64,000 bases of DNA from Mycobacterium sp. URHB0044. Its GTDB lineage: Bacteria; Actinomycetota; Actinomycetes; Mycobacteriales; Mycobacteriaceae. The stretch is taken from NCBI RefSeq assembly GCF_000620625.1, contig NZ_JIAW01000001.1, positions 558,001-622,000 of the forward strand, written 5' to 3'. Positions within the stretch are counted from its first letter, which is position 1; each line of letters starts with the position of its first letter. Of this stretch, positions 1-12,051 are shown one piece after another. A program made the position numbers and the translations under genes. The notes under the pieces are model-generated. The model saw nothing but the letters and a program-made list of their open reading frames with translations. It made no database searches and was not told the origin of the DNA.

Positions 1-677
1 ACGCGTTCGGTGACCGCGGCCAAGGTGGCCTCTTCGTCAGCCTCGAAGTTGTCCAGGCACCAGAACACGGCCTCGGCGAGCTCGCGGAGGTTGTGCGGTG
101 GCATGTTGGTTGCCATGCCAACCGCGATGCCACCGGATCCGTTGGCCAGCAAGTTGGGGAAACGGCTGGGCAGCACGGTGGGCTCTTGCACCCGACCGTC
201 GTAGTTCGGGATGAAATCGACTGTCTCCTCGTCGATTTCCCGCAGCATCTCCATCGCCAGCGGCGTGAGGCGTGCCTCGGTGTACCTCATCGCCGCCGGT
301 GGGTCGTTGCCCGGTGAGCCGAAGTTGCCTTGTCCGTCGACAAGGGGATAACGCAGCGACCACGGCTGGGCCATGCGGACCAGGGTGTCGTAGATCGACG
401 AGTCGCCGTGCGGGTGATAGTTGCCCATCGTTTCGGCAACGGACCGGGCGGATTTCGCGTGTCCGCGGTCCGGCCGGAAGCCGGAGTCGTACATCGCGTA
501 CAGCACGCGGCGGTGCACGGGCTTGAGACCGTCGCGCACCTCGGGGAGGGCGCGGCCGACGATGACGCTCATCGCGTAGTCGATGTAGCTGCGCTGCATC
601 TCCTGCTGAATGTCGACCGGCTCGATGCGATCGGTGGTCGCGCCGTCTTCGCCGGGCGGCAGGGTGGTGTCAGTCAT
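1..677 (-). CDS. gyrA: DNA gyrase subunit A, 5' part (3' end outside window)
   Basis: Breakage-reunion subunit of DNA gyrase. Only the first 225 codons are present; the gene runs off the left edge. The start is ATG at 677 with the expected beginning [11 protein letters not shown]. The quinolone-determining region [10 protein letters not shown] is at residues 88-97, and the catalytic tyrosine in [10 protein letters not shown] is Tyr132. MRY continues directly into TEARL, so the GyrA intein found at this site in some mycobacteria is absent. Residue 93 is Ser where M. tuberculosis has Ala (A90). It lies 34 bp downstream of gyrB on the same strand, the usual gyrBA operon. Confidence 0.98.
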   Translation of the reverse strand, partial: MTDTTLPPGEDGATTDRIEPVDIQQEMQRSYIDYAMSVIVGRALPEVRDGLKPVHRRVLYAMYDSGFRPDRGHAKSARSVAETMGNYHPHGDSSIYDTLVRMAQPWSLRYPLVDGQGNFGSPGNDPPAAMRYTEARLTPLAMEMLREIDEETVDFIPNYDGRVQEPTVLPSRFPNLLANGSGGIAVGMATNMPPHNLRELAEAVFWCLDNFEADEEATLAAVTER

Positions 678-711
678 TGTGTGTCAGCCCTATTCGTCTG
701 TGGATGCGGCG

Positions 712-2784
<2,073 letters not shown>

Positions 2785-2976
2785 CTAAGGGATCGGAGGC
2801 CCCTTGCGGATCTGTCGTTAGTCTACCGTTCGACCCCGTCAGGACTGACTCTGAGGCTGCGTTTCTGCACACCTAAATGAGCCGTGCGCGGAATTTCTCG
2901 GCGATCCTCGCGTCCGGCCGCTCCAGAGAACCGCTTCGCGGATTGGCGCGGCTCTCAGCGGCCCCTCAGTCCCAGG

Positions 2977-3555
2977 TCATCCGTAGGTGTCCCGGGGGCC
3001 TCGACCAGCGATGTGATACCTGCCCTTTCGCCACGTCGGCGCGGTCGGACCGACGATCCGCAGCGACGTCACCACGCCGTCCCCGACCGCCGCGGCGATC
3101 TTCGCGAGGATCTGCGCCTGGACCATCCGCAACTGGGTCGCCCAAGCGGTGGATTCGGCCTCGATGGTGAGGATTCCTTCGCGTAGCGACGACGGGTTCG
3201 CGTGTTCGGCGATCTGCTCGCCGACGACCGTCGGCCACTGGCCAAACACCGAACCCTCGGCGACGCGGGGGGTCCAGCCCTGACTGCGGGCGAGGTCGCG
3301 GGTGGCCGCTCCGAAGGTCTGCGGATCCCTGGCGTCGGGTCCGGGACCCGACCACGTGCGCCGCTTGCCCTTGCGGGGCACCCGGCGTGCGGGGGAGGTG
3401 CGGCCGCGGCCGACGTCCTTGCCCTGGCTGCGGGCGGCGCCGCGCGCCTCCTCCAGCGTCCGGCGCACCAGATCCATCCCGCGCAGATGCGCGAGGTGCT
3501 CCGGCGGCGCGGGCGCCGACGCCTCGGCGTCGTCATTCTGTCCGGACTCCGTCAT
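2977..3555 (-). CDS. dciA: DUF721 / DciA-type helicase-loading protein
   Basis: 192-aa protein of the DUF721 family between recF and gyrB, the position of Rv0004 in M. tuberculosis. The N-terminal third is basic and low-complexity. The conserved part (about residues 85-175) contains [20 protein letters not shown] and [16 protein letters not shown], the typical DciA KH-like segment. DciA is known to load or recruit replicative helicase DnaB in bacteria lacking DnaC, and dnaB is also in this window. The start ATG overlaps the recF stop by 4 bases, so the two are translationally coupled. Confidence 0.93.
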   Translation of the reverse strand: MTESGQNDDAEASAPAPPEHLAHLRGMDLVRRTLEEARGAARSQGKDVGRGRTSPARRVPRKGKRRTWSGPGPDARDPQTFGAATRDLARSQGWTPRVAEGSVFGQWPTVVGEQIAEHANPSSLREGILTIEAESTAWATQLRMVQAQILAKIAAAVGDGVVTSLRIVGPTAPTWRKGRYHIAGRGPRDTYG

Positions 3556-4712
3556 CCGATCACCTCCGAGAATCGACCCGTGTCGTCATCGCGCATGCCG
3601 ATCTCGATGCGCCGCGCGTCCCAGTCCTCGGGAACGTCGTCGTGCACGGCCGCGGTGACGAGAACCTGCTCGGCGGACGCGGCCACGTTGACGAGCGCAC
3701 GGCGGCGTGCCGTGTCGAGTTCGGCGAAGACGTCATCGAGTAGTAGCACCGGATCGCTGCCCTCCGATCGCAACAACTCGTAGGCGGCCAACCGTAGGGA
3801 TAGCGCCACTGACCACGATTCGCCATGGCTGGCAAAGCCTTTCGCGATCTGATCGCCGAGCCGTAGTTCCAGATCGTCGCGGTGTGGGCCGACGAGACAG
3901 ACTCCGCGCTCGACTTCCGCGGGGCGCTTGCGGGCCAGTTCTGCCAACAACGCCGCTTCGAACAGTTCCGTGCTGACGGTGCCTGCGGCAGCTTCGGCCT
4001 CGATGGTCTCGACCGAACTGCGGTATCGGATGGCGGCGGCACGGGTTGCAGGGGCCAGGAGTTGGTAGGCCTTCTCGACCTCGGGGGAGAGCTGGTTGAC
4101 GAGCTCCACGCGCGCCGCGATGAGTTGCGCACCGTAGGTAGCCAGGTGTCCATCCCACACGTCGAGCGTCTCCAACGCGCTGGCATCGCCGCGAAAGCGG
4201 CCGCCCGCAGCGGTTTTCAACAAGGCGGAGCGCTGACGGAGCACCTTGTCGTAATCCGCGCGGACGCCCGCGATGGTGGGACGGCGGGTGGTGGCCAATT
4301 CGTCGAGGAAGCGCCGCCGTTCACTTGGATCACCGCGCACCAGCGCCAAGTCCTCGGGTGCGAACAACACCGCACGCAACACCCCGAGGATTTCGCGGGC
4401 GCTGCGGACGGGGGAGCGGTTCAACCGCGCCTTGTTCGCCCGCCCTGCCGTGATCTCCAGGTCGACGGCGAGCTCACGTCCCTCGTTGACGACGATGGTG
4501 GAGACCACCGCTCGTTCGGCTCCGGCGCGGATCAATGGTGCGTCGGACGCGACGCGATGTGAGCCAAGCGTGGATGAATACCACAGAGCTTCAACGAGAT
4601 TCGTCTTCCCGAAGCCGTTCGATCCGATGAACACCGTGCGCCCGGGTTCCAGCTCCAGTTCGGCCTGCGGCCAGGACCGGAAGTCGGTCAACCCCAGATG
4701 ACGGACGTACAA
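3552..4712 (-). CDS. recF: DNA replication/repair protein RecF
   Basis: 386-aa SMC-like ATPase that helps RecOR load RecA at gaps. It starts [14 protein letters not shown]. Walker A is [14 protein letters not shown] at about residues 32-45. An ABC-type signature region and the Walker B segment [14 protein letters not shown] lie near the C-terminus, followed by QVLVTAA. Length matches the family. It lies in the conserved dnaN-gnd-recF-dciA-gyrB series, and its stop overlaps the dciA start. Confidence 0.97.
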   Translation of the reverse strand: MYVRHLGLTDFRSWPQAELELEPGRTVFIGSNGFGKTNLVEALWYSSTLGSHRVASDAPLIRAGAERAVVSTIVVNEGRELAVDLEITAGRANKARLNRSPVRSAREILGVLRAVLFAPEDLALVRGDPSERRRFLDELATTRRPTIAGVRADYDKVLRQRSALLKTAAGGRFRGDASALETLDVWDGHLATYGAQLIAARVELVNQLSPEVEKAYQLLAPATRAAAIRYRSSVETIEAEAAAGTVSTELFEAALLAELARKRPAEVERGVCLVGPHRDDLELRLGDQIAKGFASHGESWSVALSLRLAAYELLRSEGSDPVLLLDDVFAELDTARRRALVNVAASAEQVLVTAAVHDDVPEDWDARRIEIGMRDDDTGRFSEVIG

Positions 4713-4749
4713 ATCTCAACCCCGTGTCGCCTCGATCGTGCGCGCCGGA

Positions 4750-5643
4750 TCATCCGGACTTACTGATCCTCTTGACGGCGTGACCACCGAACTGATTCCG
4801 CAGCGCCGCGACGGCCTTCATCGTCGGCGAGTCATCCTGCCGGGACAGGAAGCGCGCGAAGAGTGCGGCCGCGATGCTCGGCACCGGAACCCGCAGTCGA
4901 ATCGCCTCCTCGACGGTCCAGCGTCCTTCGCCGGAATCCTCGGTGTAGCCGCTGATGCCGGCGAGTTGCGGATCTTCCTTCAGTGCCTTGGCCAGCAGTT
5001 GCTGCAACCAGGACCGCACCACCGTGCCGTTCGTCCACGCCTGGTACACCGCTTGCGGATCCTTCACCAGATCTTCTGCGGCGAGGATTTCGTAACCCTC
5101 GGCGTAAGCGGTCATCAATGCGTACTCGATGCCGTTGTGCACCATCTTGGTGAAATGGCCCGCACCGACCGGCCCCGCATGGACGAAGCCGTCGGCCACG
5201 TCCCCGGGTGGGCGCAGGGCGTCGAAGATCGGCATCACGCGTGCCACGTCGGCGTCGGTTCCTCCGACCATCAGCCCGTAGCCCTCGGTCAGGCCCCAGA
5301 TGCCACCGGATACTCCGGCATCGATGAACCCGATTCCCTTGGCGGCCAATAACTTCGCGTGCGGAGCATCTTCGGTGTAGCGGGAGTTGCCGCCGTCGAT
5401 GACGAGGTCGCCCTCGCTGAGTTCTTCGGCGAGCGCGACGATGGTGTCGTGCGTGACCGGGCCCGACGGCACCATCACCCACACCACACGCGGCGCGGGG
5501 AGTGCCTCGGCCAACGCGCCAAGCGTCGGAACGTCGGTGACCTCCGGCCGCGGGTCGTAGCCAACGACTTCGTGTCCGCCTTTTCGCAGACGCTCCCGCA
5601 TGTTGAAACCCATTTTGCCGAGGCCGACCAACCCCAATTGCAT
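4750..5643 (-). CDS. gnd: 6-phosphogluconate dehydrogenase, decarboxylating (short type)
   Basis: 297-aa NAD(P)-dependent dehydrogenase converting 6-phosphogluconate to ribulose 5-phosphate plus CO2. The Rossmann start MQLGLVGLGKMGFNM, the substrate motif IDAGVSGGIWGL and KMVHNGIEYALM are clear. At 297 residues it is the short YqeC-like class rather than the about 480-residue pentose-pathway enzyme. It stands between dnaN and recF, as in M. smegmatis. Which cofactor it uses cannot be settled from the sequence alone. Confidence 0.93.
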   Translation of the reverse strand: MQLGLVGLGKMGFNMRERLRKGGHEVVGYDPRPEVTDVPTLGALAEALPAPRVVWVMVPSGPVTHDTIVALAEELSEGDLVIDGGNSRYTEDAPHAKLLAAKGIGFIDAGVSGGIWGLTEGYGLMVGGTDADVARVMPIFDALRPPGDVADGFVHAGPVGAGHFTKMVHNGIEYALMTAYAEGYEILAAEDLVKDPQAVYQAWTNGTVVRSWLQQLLAKALKEDPQLAGISGYTEDSGEGRWTVEEAIRLRVPVPSIAAALFARFLSRQDDSPTMKAVAALRNQFGGHAVKRISKSG

Positions 5644-5671
5644 GTGCGCTTCCTTCTTGGCGTAGGGCCGG

Positions 5672-6871
5672 TCAGCCCGGAAGGCGCACCGGCATCAACA
5701 AATAGACGTAATCGGTCTGAGCGGCAGGGAACGGCCCGGACGAACCGACGTGTCCATCATCCTCGCCTGCCGGACGTAATACGGCCGGACGGCTGGGTGT
5801 CGTGAATCCGAACGTCACCTTCTCGGAGTGCAACGAGCCAAGCCCGTCGGTCAGGTAGGTCGGGTTGAATGCGATGGTCAGCGGTTCACCCGAGAACTCG
5901 ACCGGCAGATCCTCCTCGGCGCGCCCCACGTCGTCGGCACCGGCCGACAGACGCAGCGAATCCTCGGTGAACTCCAGCCGAACCTGTGCTCCCCGGTCGG
6001 CGACCAGCGCCACGCGCTTGATGGCCTCGGTCAGCTCGGCGACGCCGATGGTGGCCACCGCGGTGTGCTCCGCGGGCAGCAACTGCCGAAACTTCGGGAA
6101 TTCCGCGTCGAGCAGGCGGCTGGTGGTGCGCTTGCCGTTGCTGCGAATGCCGAGCAGCCCGTCCTTGCCGACGGCGCTTCCCGCTCCCAACGACAACCGG
6201 ACGTCGGAACCATCGGTGCCCGCCTTGGCGGCTTCGGCGAGGGTCTTGGCCGGCACGAGCACCGCTGCCTCGAGATCCGCGGCCTCGGTGGACCAGGTGA
6301 GTTCCCGCACCGCCAGCCGGAACCGGTCCGTCGCGGCCAAAACGACCTTCTCGCCGGAGATCTCGACGCGGATGCCGGTGAGCATGGGCAAGGTGTCGTC
6401 GCGACCGGCGGCGACGGCCACCTGTCCGATGGCCTCGCCGAACAGATCCGAGGCCACCACGCCCGTCTCGTCGGGCAGTGTGGGCAGTGTCGGGTAATCC
6501 TCGACGGCCATGGTCGGCAGCGAGAACCGTGCACTTCCGCAGCTCAGCGACACCCTGGTGCCCTCGACGCTGACGTCGACCGGCTTGGCCGGCAACGAGC
6601 GCGTGATGTCGGACAGCAACCTGCCTGACACCAAAACGCTTCCAGGAGAAGCGATCTCGGCTGCCACTCGAACTTCGGCCGACACTTCGTAGTCGTATCC
6701 GGATATCACCAGGCCGTCGTCGGAACCGGTCAGAAGCACACCGGACAGGACGGGCACGGTGGGCCGGCTGGGCAGGATCCGTGCGACCCAGGCCACCGCG
6801 TCGGCGAAGTCCTCACGGACCAGCCGGAACTTCAAATCGGTGAGACCAACCGTCGTCGTCACCACGTCCAT
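5672..6871 (-). CDS. dnaN: DNA polymerase III beta sliding clamp
   Basis: 399-aa sliding clamp. The ATG at 6871 ([15 protein letters not shown]) is chosen over an in-frame ATG at 6901 because AAGGGA lies 5 bases upstream and the family begins here. Three repeated clamp folds are recognisable: [14 protein letters not shown] opens the central domain, [12 protein letters not shown] begins the third, and the protein ends with [12 protein letters not shown]. It is transcribed away from oriC. Confidence 0.98.
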   Translation of the reverse strand: MDVVTTTVGLTDLKFRLVREDFADAVAWVARILPSRPTVPVLSGVLLTGSDDGLVISGYDYEVSAEVRVAAEIASPGSVLVSGRLLSDITRSLPAKPVDVSVEGTRVSLSCGSARFSLPTMAVEDYPTLPTLPDETGVVASDLFGEAIGQVAVAAGRDDTLPMLTGIRVEISGEKVVLAATDRFRLAVRELTWSTEAADLEAAVLVPAKTLAEAAKAGTDGSDVRLSLGAGSAVGKDGLLGIRSNGKRTTSRLLDAEFPKFRQLLPAEHTAVATIGVAELTEAIKRVALVADRGAQVRLEFTEDSLRLSAGADDVGRAEEDLPVEFSGEPLTIAFNPTYLTDGLGSLHSEKVTFGFTTPSRPAVLRPAGEDDGHVGSSGPFPAAQTDYVYLLMPVRLPG

Positions 6872-7379
6872 AGCGTCCCTTCGATGCAACCAGACCAACA
6901 AGCTCTAAGCAGCGGATTCAGACTCGTCTTGCGACGCGTCGCGGTCCTGCGATCAGTCGACCGTACCGGCTGTCGAAGAACCACCGTAGAGCCTTCCGCT
7001 CCAACTTGAAAGCTAATCGCCTGCACCGACGAGTGCGACCGCGAACCGGCCCGATGCCGGTCCGGACGACGTGTCCCCAGGGCCCTACTTTTAGAAGAAA
7101 CTCCTAATGGAGAGATGAGTATTAGTAATAGGGGCTGTGCAGGTTGGGGATGAAGGCATTGGCGCGCTGGTGGGACGCCGTCGGCGCTCGTGTACGGATT
7201 GTGGATGATCTGCTCGTGAACGACCGCGGTCTGTGCACGGATCGCGGTGTGTGAACGACGCGGCGACGAGTGCCCCGGTTGTCCGGAGGTTGTGCACAGC
7301 AGTTTCCACGAGGATTTTGTGTGACGAGTGGTGCAGTAGCGACCAAAGTTTTTCAAAAGTCCCCGGCGAAATTCGTCGG
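6872..7379. other. oriC: Chromosomal origin of replication (oriC), dnaA-dnaN spacer
   Basis: Non-coding 508-bp spacer between dnaN and dnaA, the mycobacterial oriC position. An AT-rich stretch at 7088-7130 (TAGAAGAAACTCCTAATGG and following) is a candidate unwinding element. DnaA-box-like 9-mers follow: TGTGGATGA at 7200-7208 (reverse of TCATCCACA), CTGTGCACG at 7231-7239, TTGTGCACA at 7290-7298, with weaker TTGTCCGGA at 7279-7287. None equals the ideal TTATCCACA, as is usual for mycobacterial origins. The dnaN promoter must also lie here. Confidence 0.9.
7088..7130. other. AT-rich candidate DNA unwinding element
   Basis: About 43 bp that are clearly A/T-richer than anything nearby, on the dnaN side of the DnaA-box cluster. 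This matches the expected position of the duplex unwinding element. The assignment rests on composition and position only. Confidence 0.55.
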
Positions 7380-8861
7380 TCAGCGCTTGGAGCGCTGCCG
7401 AATCCGGGTGGTGAGTTCGGTGACGTGGTCGAAGATTTCGCGTCGTTCGGCCATTTCTCCGCGAATCTTCTTCTCCGCGTACATGACGGTCGTGTGGTCG
7501 CGGCCGAACGCCTGACCGATCCTGGGCAGGGAGAGATCGGTGAGCTCGCGGCACAGGTACATGGCGATCTGACGGGACTGCGCCAGGGCCCTGGTCTTGC
7601 CGGGACCGCGGAGCTCTTCGACGGTGATCGCGAAGTACTCAGCGGTGACCGCCATGATGGTGGCCGCGCTGATCTGCATCGTGCTGGCATCCGAGATGAG
7701 GTCGCGCAGGACGATCTCGGCGAGGGACTTGTCGATCGTGGTCTTGTTCAGCGACGCGAACGCCGTGACACGGATGAGCGCGCCCTCGAGCTCGCGGATG
7801 TTGCGTTCGATGCTGCTCGCGATGAGCTCCAGGACGTCACCGGGCACGTCGAGCCGATCCATCTGGGCCTTCTTGCGCAGAATCGCGATGCGCGTCTCCA
7901 GCTCCGGAGGCTGGACGTCGGTGATCAGTCCCCACTCGAACCGGGTGCGGAGCCTGTCCTCCAGCGTCGCCAGCTGCTTCGGCGGCCGATCGGAGGAGAT
8001 GACGATCTGCTTGTTCGCGTTGTGCAAGGTGTTGAAGGTATGGAAGAACTCCTCCTGGATGCCTTCCTTGCCTTCGATGAACTGGATGTCGTCGACCAGT
8101 AGGACGTCGATGTCGCGATAACTGCGCTTGAACGATGCCTTTCGGTCGTCACGGAGGGAGTTGATGAAGTCGTTGGTGAACTCTTCGGTGGAGACGTACT
8201 TGACGCGCATGCCGGGAAACAGGCGTTGGGCGTAGTTACCGGCGGCGTGCAGGAGGTGCGTCTTGCCAAGCCCCGACTCGCCCCAGATGAAGAGGGGGTT
8301 GTAGGCCCGGGCTGGCGCCTCGGCGATGGCGAGGCTGGCGGCATGCGCGAACCGGTTCGATGCACCGATGACGAAGGTGTCGAAGGTGTAGCGGCGGTTG
8401 AGGCTGACGTCGTTGGTCGAGGAGGAATTCTGCGGCTCGCGGGTGAAGTACGTCGGCCAGCTGGCCTCGGCGCTGGCGAGAGCTTCCTCGTCTTCGTCGA
8501 CCTCATCGGGGTCGGGTGGACCCTCGTCGCCGGGAATCGGGTCCGGCGCCGATTCCGGGTTTGCGATCCGGACGCCGAGTTCCACCCGCTGTCCGAGCCG
8601 ACGGCTAAGACTCGTGATGATCGGCTCGCGCAGATGACGTTCGATCTCGTTTTGGACGAACGGGGTGGGAACCGACAGCAGAGCAAACCCCTCGGTGATG
8701 ACCAATGGCTGGACCATCTTGAGCCAGGCTCTTTGCTGGGGGGTGAGTGACGGTGACGCGGATCCGCCGTTGACGGATGCTCGGGAGGCGGGGTCGCCGT
8801 TGAGCTCGGCGACGACGTCGTTCCAGATCGCGACGAACGGAGGATCAGGGTCGGTTGTCAA
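7380..8861 (-). CDS. dnaA: Chromosomal replication initiator protein DnaA
   Basis: 493-aa initiator ATPase. The TTG at 8861 (then ACA ACC GAC) is taken as start because M. tuberculosis dnaA also uses TTG and homology begins here; an in-frame ATG at 8927 would add 22 unrelated residues. Domain I is at residues 1-100, followed by an acidic linker ([10 protein letters not shown]). The AAA+ domain has Walker A GESGLGKT at 194-201 and Walker [16 protein letters not shown]. The domain IV box-binding helix ends with [22 protein letters not shown] stretch precedes the start. Confidence 0.98.
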   Translation of the reverse strand: MTTDPDPPFVAIWNDVVAELNGDPASRASVNGGSASPSLTPQQRAWLKMVQPLVITEGFALLSVPTPFVQNEIERHLREPIITSLSRRLGQRVELGVRIANPESAPDPIPGDEGPPDPDEVDEDEEALASAEASWPTYFTREPQNSSSTNDVSLNRRYTFDTFVIGASNRFAHAASLAIAEAPARAYNPLFIWGESGLGKTHLLHAAGNYAQRLFPGMRVKYVSTEEFTNDFINSLRDDRKASFKRSYRDIDVLLVDDIQFIEGKEGIQEEFFHTFNTLHNANKQIVISSDRPPKQLATLEDRLRTRFEWGLITDVQPPELETRIAILRKKAQMDRLDVPGDVLELIASSIERNIRELEGALIRVTAFASLNKTTIDKSLAEIVLRDLISDASTMQISAATIMAVTAEYFAITVEELRGPGKTRALAQSRQIAMYLCRELTDLSLPRIGQAFGRDHTTVMYAEKKIRGEMAERREIFDHVTELTTRIRQRSKR

Positions 8862-8917
8862 AAGAGACGTACCCCCTCGAGGCCGCTCTTGAGACGGCCG
8901 AATAGACGAAGCCCAAA

Positions 8918-8950
8918 CTGTCCACAAAGTTATCCACAGGCTGTGGACAG
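8918..8950. promoter_or_regulatory. DnaA-box cluster in dnaA promoter
   Basis: Three close DnaA boxes: CTGTCCACA at 8918-8926, a perfect TTATCCACA at 8930-8938, and the inverted TGTGGACAG at 8942-8950. They lie 57-89 bp upstream of the dnaA start. DnaA autoregulation at such sites is well known. The boxes are seen directly; their effect is inferred. Confidence 0.8.
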
Positions 8951-9224
8951 CGGACAGTGGGTCGTCGCGTCGTTGTCTACTTGTCGGAAGGCCGTTCCCC
9001 GGAGCTCGTCACAGCGGGTGGAAATCTGTGGGCTCGCGGGTGAGTGGTCATCCTCAGTTGGTTGTCCGTGGCCGCTCCACTCTGAAACGGCATTGCCAGA
9101 AGCTAACAGTTTTCGCGGCAGGTGCCAACCGTTCTGCAACATTCACGTGACCTTCGTGAACGCCGGCTTACGGCCCGTGAATATTGTGACGAGTGTGGTG
9201 AATTCGGTGGTCGGCGCGAGTGGT

Positions 9225-9253
9225 TTGACCTAGGGAAATCTCGTCAGTACCCT
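9225..9253 (+). promoter_or_regulatory. Putative sigma-A promoter of rpmH operon
   Basis: TTGACC at 9225-9230 and TACCCT at 9248-9253 with exactly 17 bp between them match the mycobacterial housekeeping pattern TTGACN/TANNNT. They lie about 170 bp upstream of rpmH. Confidence 0.5.
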
Positions 9254-9425
9254 CGAACAGTCGCCCGAACGTGGCGACACGGCTGCGACCCGGATGTTCG
9301 GGGTACCGCGCCGGGGCTAGCAAGCGAGACCGACGTTCATCCGAACGGCGCCTGTGTCCCAACCGGCATGACGACGTCGTGGCGGTGAAGGATGCCGACG
9401 CGACAGTAACTGAGGAGAGACAGCC

Positions 9426-9569
9426 GTGGCCAAGGGCAAGCGGACTTTTCAACCGAACAACCGACGGCGCGCACGCGTGCACGGCTTTCGGTTGCGCATG
9501 CGCACCCGTGCCGGGCGCGCCATCGTGTCCGGCCGGCGCAGCAAGGGCCGTCGTTCTCTCACTGCGTGA
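9426..9569 (+). CDS. rpmH: 50S ribosomal protein L34
   Basis: 47-aa ribosomal protein bL34, starting GTG ([20 protein letters not shown]) and ending GRRSLTA. Sequence and length are typical of actinobacteria, with the usual run of arginines that contact 23S rRNA. GGAGAG lies 10-15 bases upstream. It heads the conserved rpmH-rnpA-yidD-yidC-jag-rsmG-parA-parB group. Confidence 0.97.
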   Translation: MAKGKRTFQPNNRRRARVHGFRLRMRTRAGRAIVSGRRSKGRRSLTA

Positions 9570-9590
9570 TTAGACGCAGGATTTAGCGCG

Positions 9591-9968
9591 GTGCTTCCGG
9601 CCCGGTACCGGATGACGCGGTCGACGGATTTCGGGTTGACGGTCAAACGGGGAGTCCGTGCCGTCCAGCCCGACCTCGTCGTGCATGCTCTCCGGTCCGC
9701 CGAAGGCGACGCTCCGAAGATCGGCTTCGTTGTCTCGAAGTCCGTCGGCAATGCCGTCCAACGTCACCGCGTCTCGCGCAAGCTCCGACACGTCGCCCAT
9801 GGTGTGGTCGACGAACTGGGTGCGGGGGACCGGGTGGTGGTTCGCGCTCTGCCGGGTAGTCGTGACGCCATGTCGGCAAGACTGGAGCAGGAATTGCGAG
9901 AGGCGCTGCGGCGGACGGGCCCGGAGGGCCGTACCCCTGGGAGCCGAAAGGGTTCCACGCCCCGATGA
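9591..9968 (+). CDS. rnpA: Ribonuclease P protein component
   Basis: 125-aa basic protein that assists the RNase P RNA in cutting tRNA 5' leaders. It starts GTG 21 bp after rpmH. The family signature around [13 protein letters not shown] (about residues 58-70) and the earlier [14 protein letters not shown] are clear. The stop overlaps the yidD ATG by 4 bases. Confidence 0.96.
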   Translation: MLPARYRMTRSTDFGLTVKRGVRAVQPDLVVHALRSAEGDAPKIGFVVSKSVGNAVQRHRVSRKLRHVAHGVVDELGAGDRVVVRALPGSRDAMSARLEQELREALRRTGPEGRTPGSRKGSTPR

Positions 9969-10267
9969 GCGGACGCGGGCCGAAGGCCAGGATCGTGGGC
10001 GGCGTGATCTTCGCGATCGAGCTTTACCGAAACATGATCTCGCCACTTCGCCCGCCCTCGTGTCGGTTCACCCCGACGTGCAGTCAGTACGCGGTGGACG
10101 CCCTACGTCAGCATGGGCTGATCCGCGGTGGTTGGTTCGCGGTGGTGCGGCTGCTGAAATGTGGGCCGTGGCATCCAGGAGGATGGGATCCGATACCGGA
10201 CCCGCCGCACGCGCATGACGACCACGCCGACGGAGGCGCCACGTTGAGGAGCGATTCGCTTGTTTAG
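9965..10267 (+). CDS. yidD: Membrane protein insertion efficiency factor YidD
   Basis: 100-aa YidD/HCPLPxxC family protein that aids YidC-dependent membrane insertion. The hallmark [19 protein letters not shown] is at about residues 25-43, followed by [19 protein letters not shown]. The hydrophilic tail [13 protein letters not shown] is longer than in many homologues. It overlaps rnpA by 4 bases and yidC by 8. Confidence 0.95.
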   Translation: MSGRGPKARIVGGVIFAIELYRNMISPLRPPSCRFTPTCSQYAVDALRQHGLIRGGWFAVVRLLKCGPWHPGGWDPIPDPPHAHDDHADGGATLRSDSLV

Positions 10268-11405
10268 TTTCGATTGGTTCAGTCTCGACTACATCTATTA
10301 CCCGGTCTCCGCGATCATGTGGGTTTGGTACAAGGCCTTCGCGTTCGTGCTGGGCCCGTCGAACTTCTTCGCCTGGGCGCTGTCGGTGATGTTCCTGGTG
10401 TTCACGCTGCGGGCCATCCTGTACCGCCCGTTCGTCCGGCAGATCGAGACGACGCGCCAGATGCAGGAGTTGCAGCCACAGATCAAGGCGCTGCAGAAGA
10501 AGTACGGCAAGGACCGCCAGCGGATGGCGCTGGAGATGCAGAAGCTCCAGAAGGATCACGGCTTCAACCCGATCCTCGGCTGCCTTCCGATGCTTGCCCA
10601 GGTGCCGGTGTTCCTCGGGCTGTATCACGTGCTGCGGTCGTTCAACCGGACACAGGGCGGCTTCGGGCAGCCGCAGTTGTCACCGGAGTTGAACCGGTCG
10701 CTGGGGAACTACTTGTTCAGCGCGACCGACGTCGGGCACTTCCTGGACGCGAACCTGTTCGGTGCTCCGCTGGGCGGGACGATGATCCAGACGACGGGCA
10801 TCGGCGCGTTCAAGGAGTTCGACCGGCCGGCGGTCATCGCCGTCGGCATTCCGCTGATGATCATCGCGGGCATCGCGACGCACTTCAACAGCCGGGCGTC
10901 CGTCGCCAGGCAGAGTCCGGAAGCGGCGGCCAATCCGCAGACCGCGATGATGAACAAGCTGGCGCTCTACGTGTTCCCGATCGGCGTCGTCGTCGGCGGG
11001 CCCTTCCTGCCGCTCGCCATCCTCTTCTACTGGGTGTCGAACAACATCTGGACCTATGGCCAGCAGCACTACGTCTTCGGCAAGATCGAGCAGCGCGAGG
11101 AGGCTAAGAAGCTCGAGGAGTTGGAGCGCCGCGCGTCGAACGCTCCGCCGCCGGGCGCGAAGCCGAAGCGCAACAAGCCCGCCCCCGGCGCGAAGCCCGC
11201 GGCGGCGAAGCCCACGGACAAGGTGTCGGACGCCGAGACGTCGTCGGCTGCTGAACTCACCGAGACCGCGGGGGACGAGATCGCGGCCCTCGACGAGTCG
11301 GCAAGCCCCGATGCGACGACGCCCAAGAACGGTAGTGCGCGCAGCGGAACACCCAATCGCGCTCCGCGCCGAACCAACAACCGGCCAAAGAAGCGAAGGC
11401 CCTGA
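10260..11405 (+). CDS. yidC: Membrane protein insertase YidC
   Basis: 381-aa YidC/Oxa1-type insertase. The start is TTG at 10260 with GAGGAG about 10 bases upstream, overlapping the end of yidD. It shows the Gram-positive short form with membrane segments near residues 15-50 and 105-125 ([20 protein letters not shown]), 175-200 and 235-265. The C-terminal tail is charged and rich in Pro, Ala and Lys/Arg (residues 285-381), which is common in actinobacterial YidC and may contact ribosomes. Confidence 0.96.
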   Translation: MFSFDWFSLDYIYYPVSAIMWVWYKAFAFVLGPSNFFAWALSVMFLVFTLRAILYRPFVRQIETTRQMQELQPQIKALQKKYGKDRQRMALEMQKLQKDHGFNPILGCLPMLAQVPVFLGLYHVLRSFNRTQGGFGQPQLSPELNRSLGNYLFSATDVGHFLDANLFGAPLGGTMIQTTGIGAFKEFDRPAVIAVGIPLMIIAGIATHFNSRASVARQSPEAAANPQTAMMNKLALYVFPIGVVVGGPFLPLAILFYWVSNNIWTYGQQHYVFGKIEQREEAKKLEELERRASNAPPPGAKPKRNKPAPGAKPAAAKPTDKVSDAETSSAAELTETAGDEIAALDESASPDATTPKNGSARSGTPNRAPRRTNNRPKKRRP

Positions 11406-11466
11406 CCGGAGCCGACCGCGGATCACCAACCGCGGGCCGACCGGTGGACGAGGAAGAAGGACGGAC

Positions 11467-11994
11467 ATGACAGAAGCTGATACGACCGAACGCAGCACCG
11501 CGCCAGCGGACGAACCGAAGGGCGAGGAGCTCGAGGATCGATTGGTGGCCGAAGGCGAGATCGCCGGCGACTACCTCGAGGAGCTCCTCGATCTGCTCGA
11601 CTTCGACGGCGACATCGACCTCGACGTCGAGGGGGATCGCGCCATCGTGAGCATCGACGGGGGCGACGACTTGAACAAGCTCGTCGGCCGGAAGGGTGAA
11701 GTGCTCGATGCGCTCCAGGAGTTGACGCGGCTGGCTGTGCACCAGAAGACCGGTGAGCGCAGCCGGCTGATGCTCGACATCGCCAAGTGGCGGCGGCGTC
11801 GTCGGGACGAGCTTGCCGCCCTTGGCGACCGGATCGCACACCGGGTGCTGGAGACGGGCGAGCGCGAACAGCTCGATCCGATGACGCCGTTCGAGCGCAA
11901 GATCGTGCACGACGCGGTCTCGGCCGTGGACGGCGTGCACAGCGAGAGCGAAGGTGCTGAGCCGGCTCGGCGCGTCGTCGTGTTGCTTGACTGA
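11467..11994 (+). CDS. jag: Jag / KhpB-type KH-R3H RNA-binding protein
   Basis: 175-aa RNA-binding protein. The start ATG at 11467 follows GGAAGAAGGAC; an upstream in-frame extension is not needed. The acidic N-terminus is followed by a KH-like domain (GGDDLNKLVGRKGEVLDAL, about residues 65-85) and a C-terminal R3H domain (MTPFERKIVHDAVSA). Partner proteins in other bacteria regulate cell envelope growth. It lies in its conserved place between yidC and rsmG. Confidence 0.93.
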   Translation: MTEADTTERSTAPADEPKGEELEDRLVAEGEIAGDYLEELLDLLDFDGDIDLDVEGDRAIVSIDGGDDLNKLVGRKGEVLDALQELTRLAVHQKTGERSRLMLDIAKWRRRRRDELAALGDRIAHRVLETGEREQLDPMTPFERKIVHDAVSAVDGVHSESEGAEPARRVVVLLD

Positions 11995-12051
11995 CCCACT
12001 GAGTTACACAGATGTAGTTCCCATGCGGCGGCCCGATGGCGGATCCGGAGG

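Larger units (their letters stand above)
8862..9425. promoter_or_regulatory. dnaA-rpmH divergent intergenic region
   Basis: 564 bp without a credible gene, holding the dnaA promoter (leftward) and the rpmH promoter (rightward). Specific sites are listed separately: a DnaA-box cluster at 8918-8950 and a sigma-A-type promoter at 9225-9253. The segment 8960-9220 shows nothing else recognisable. Confidence 0.8.

Noticed and set aside
282..284. GyrA intein at the active-site tyrosine
   Set aside because: MRY runs straight into TEARL; no insertion.
8859..8927. ATG 8927 as dnaA start
   Set aside because: Would add 22 residues unlike DnaA and cover the DnaA-box cluster; TTG 8861 fits family and M. 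tuberculosis usage.
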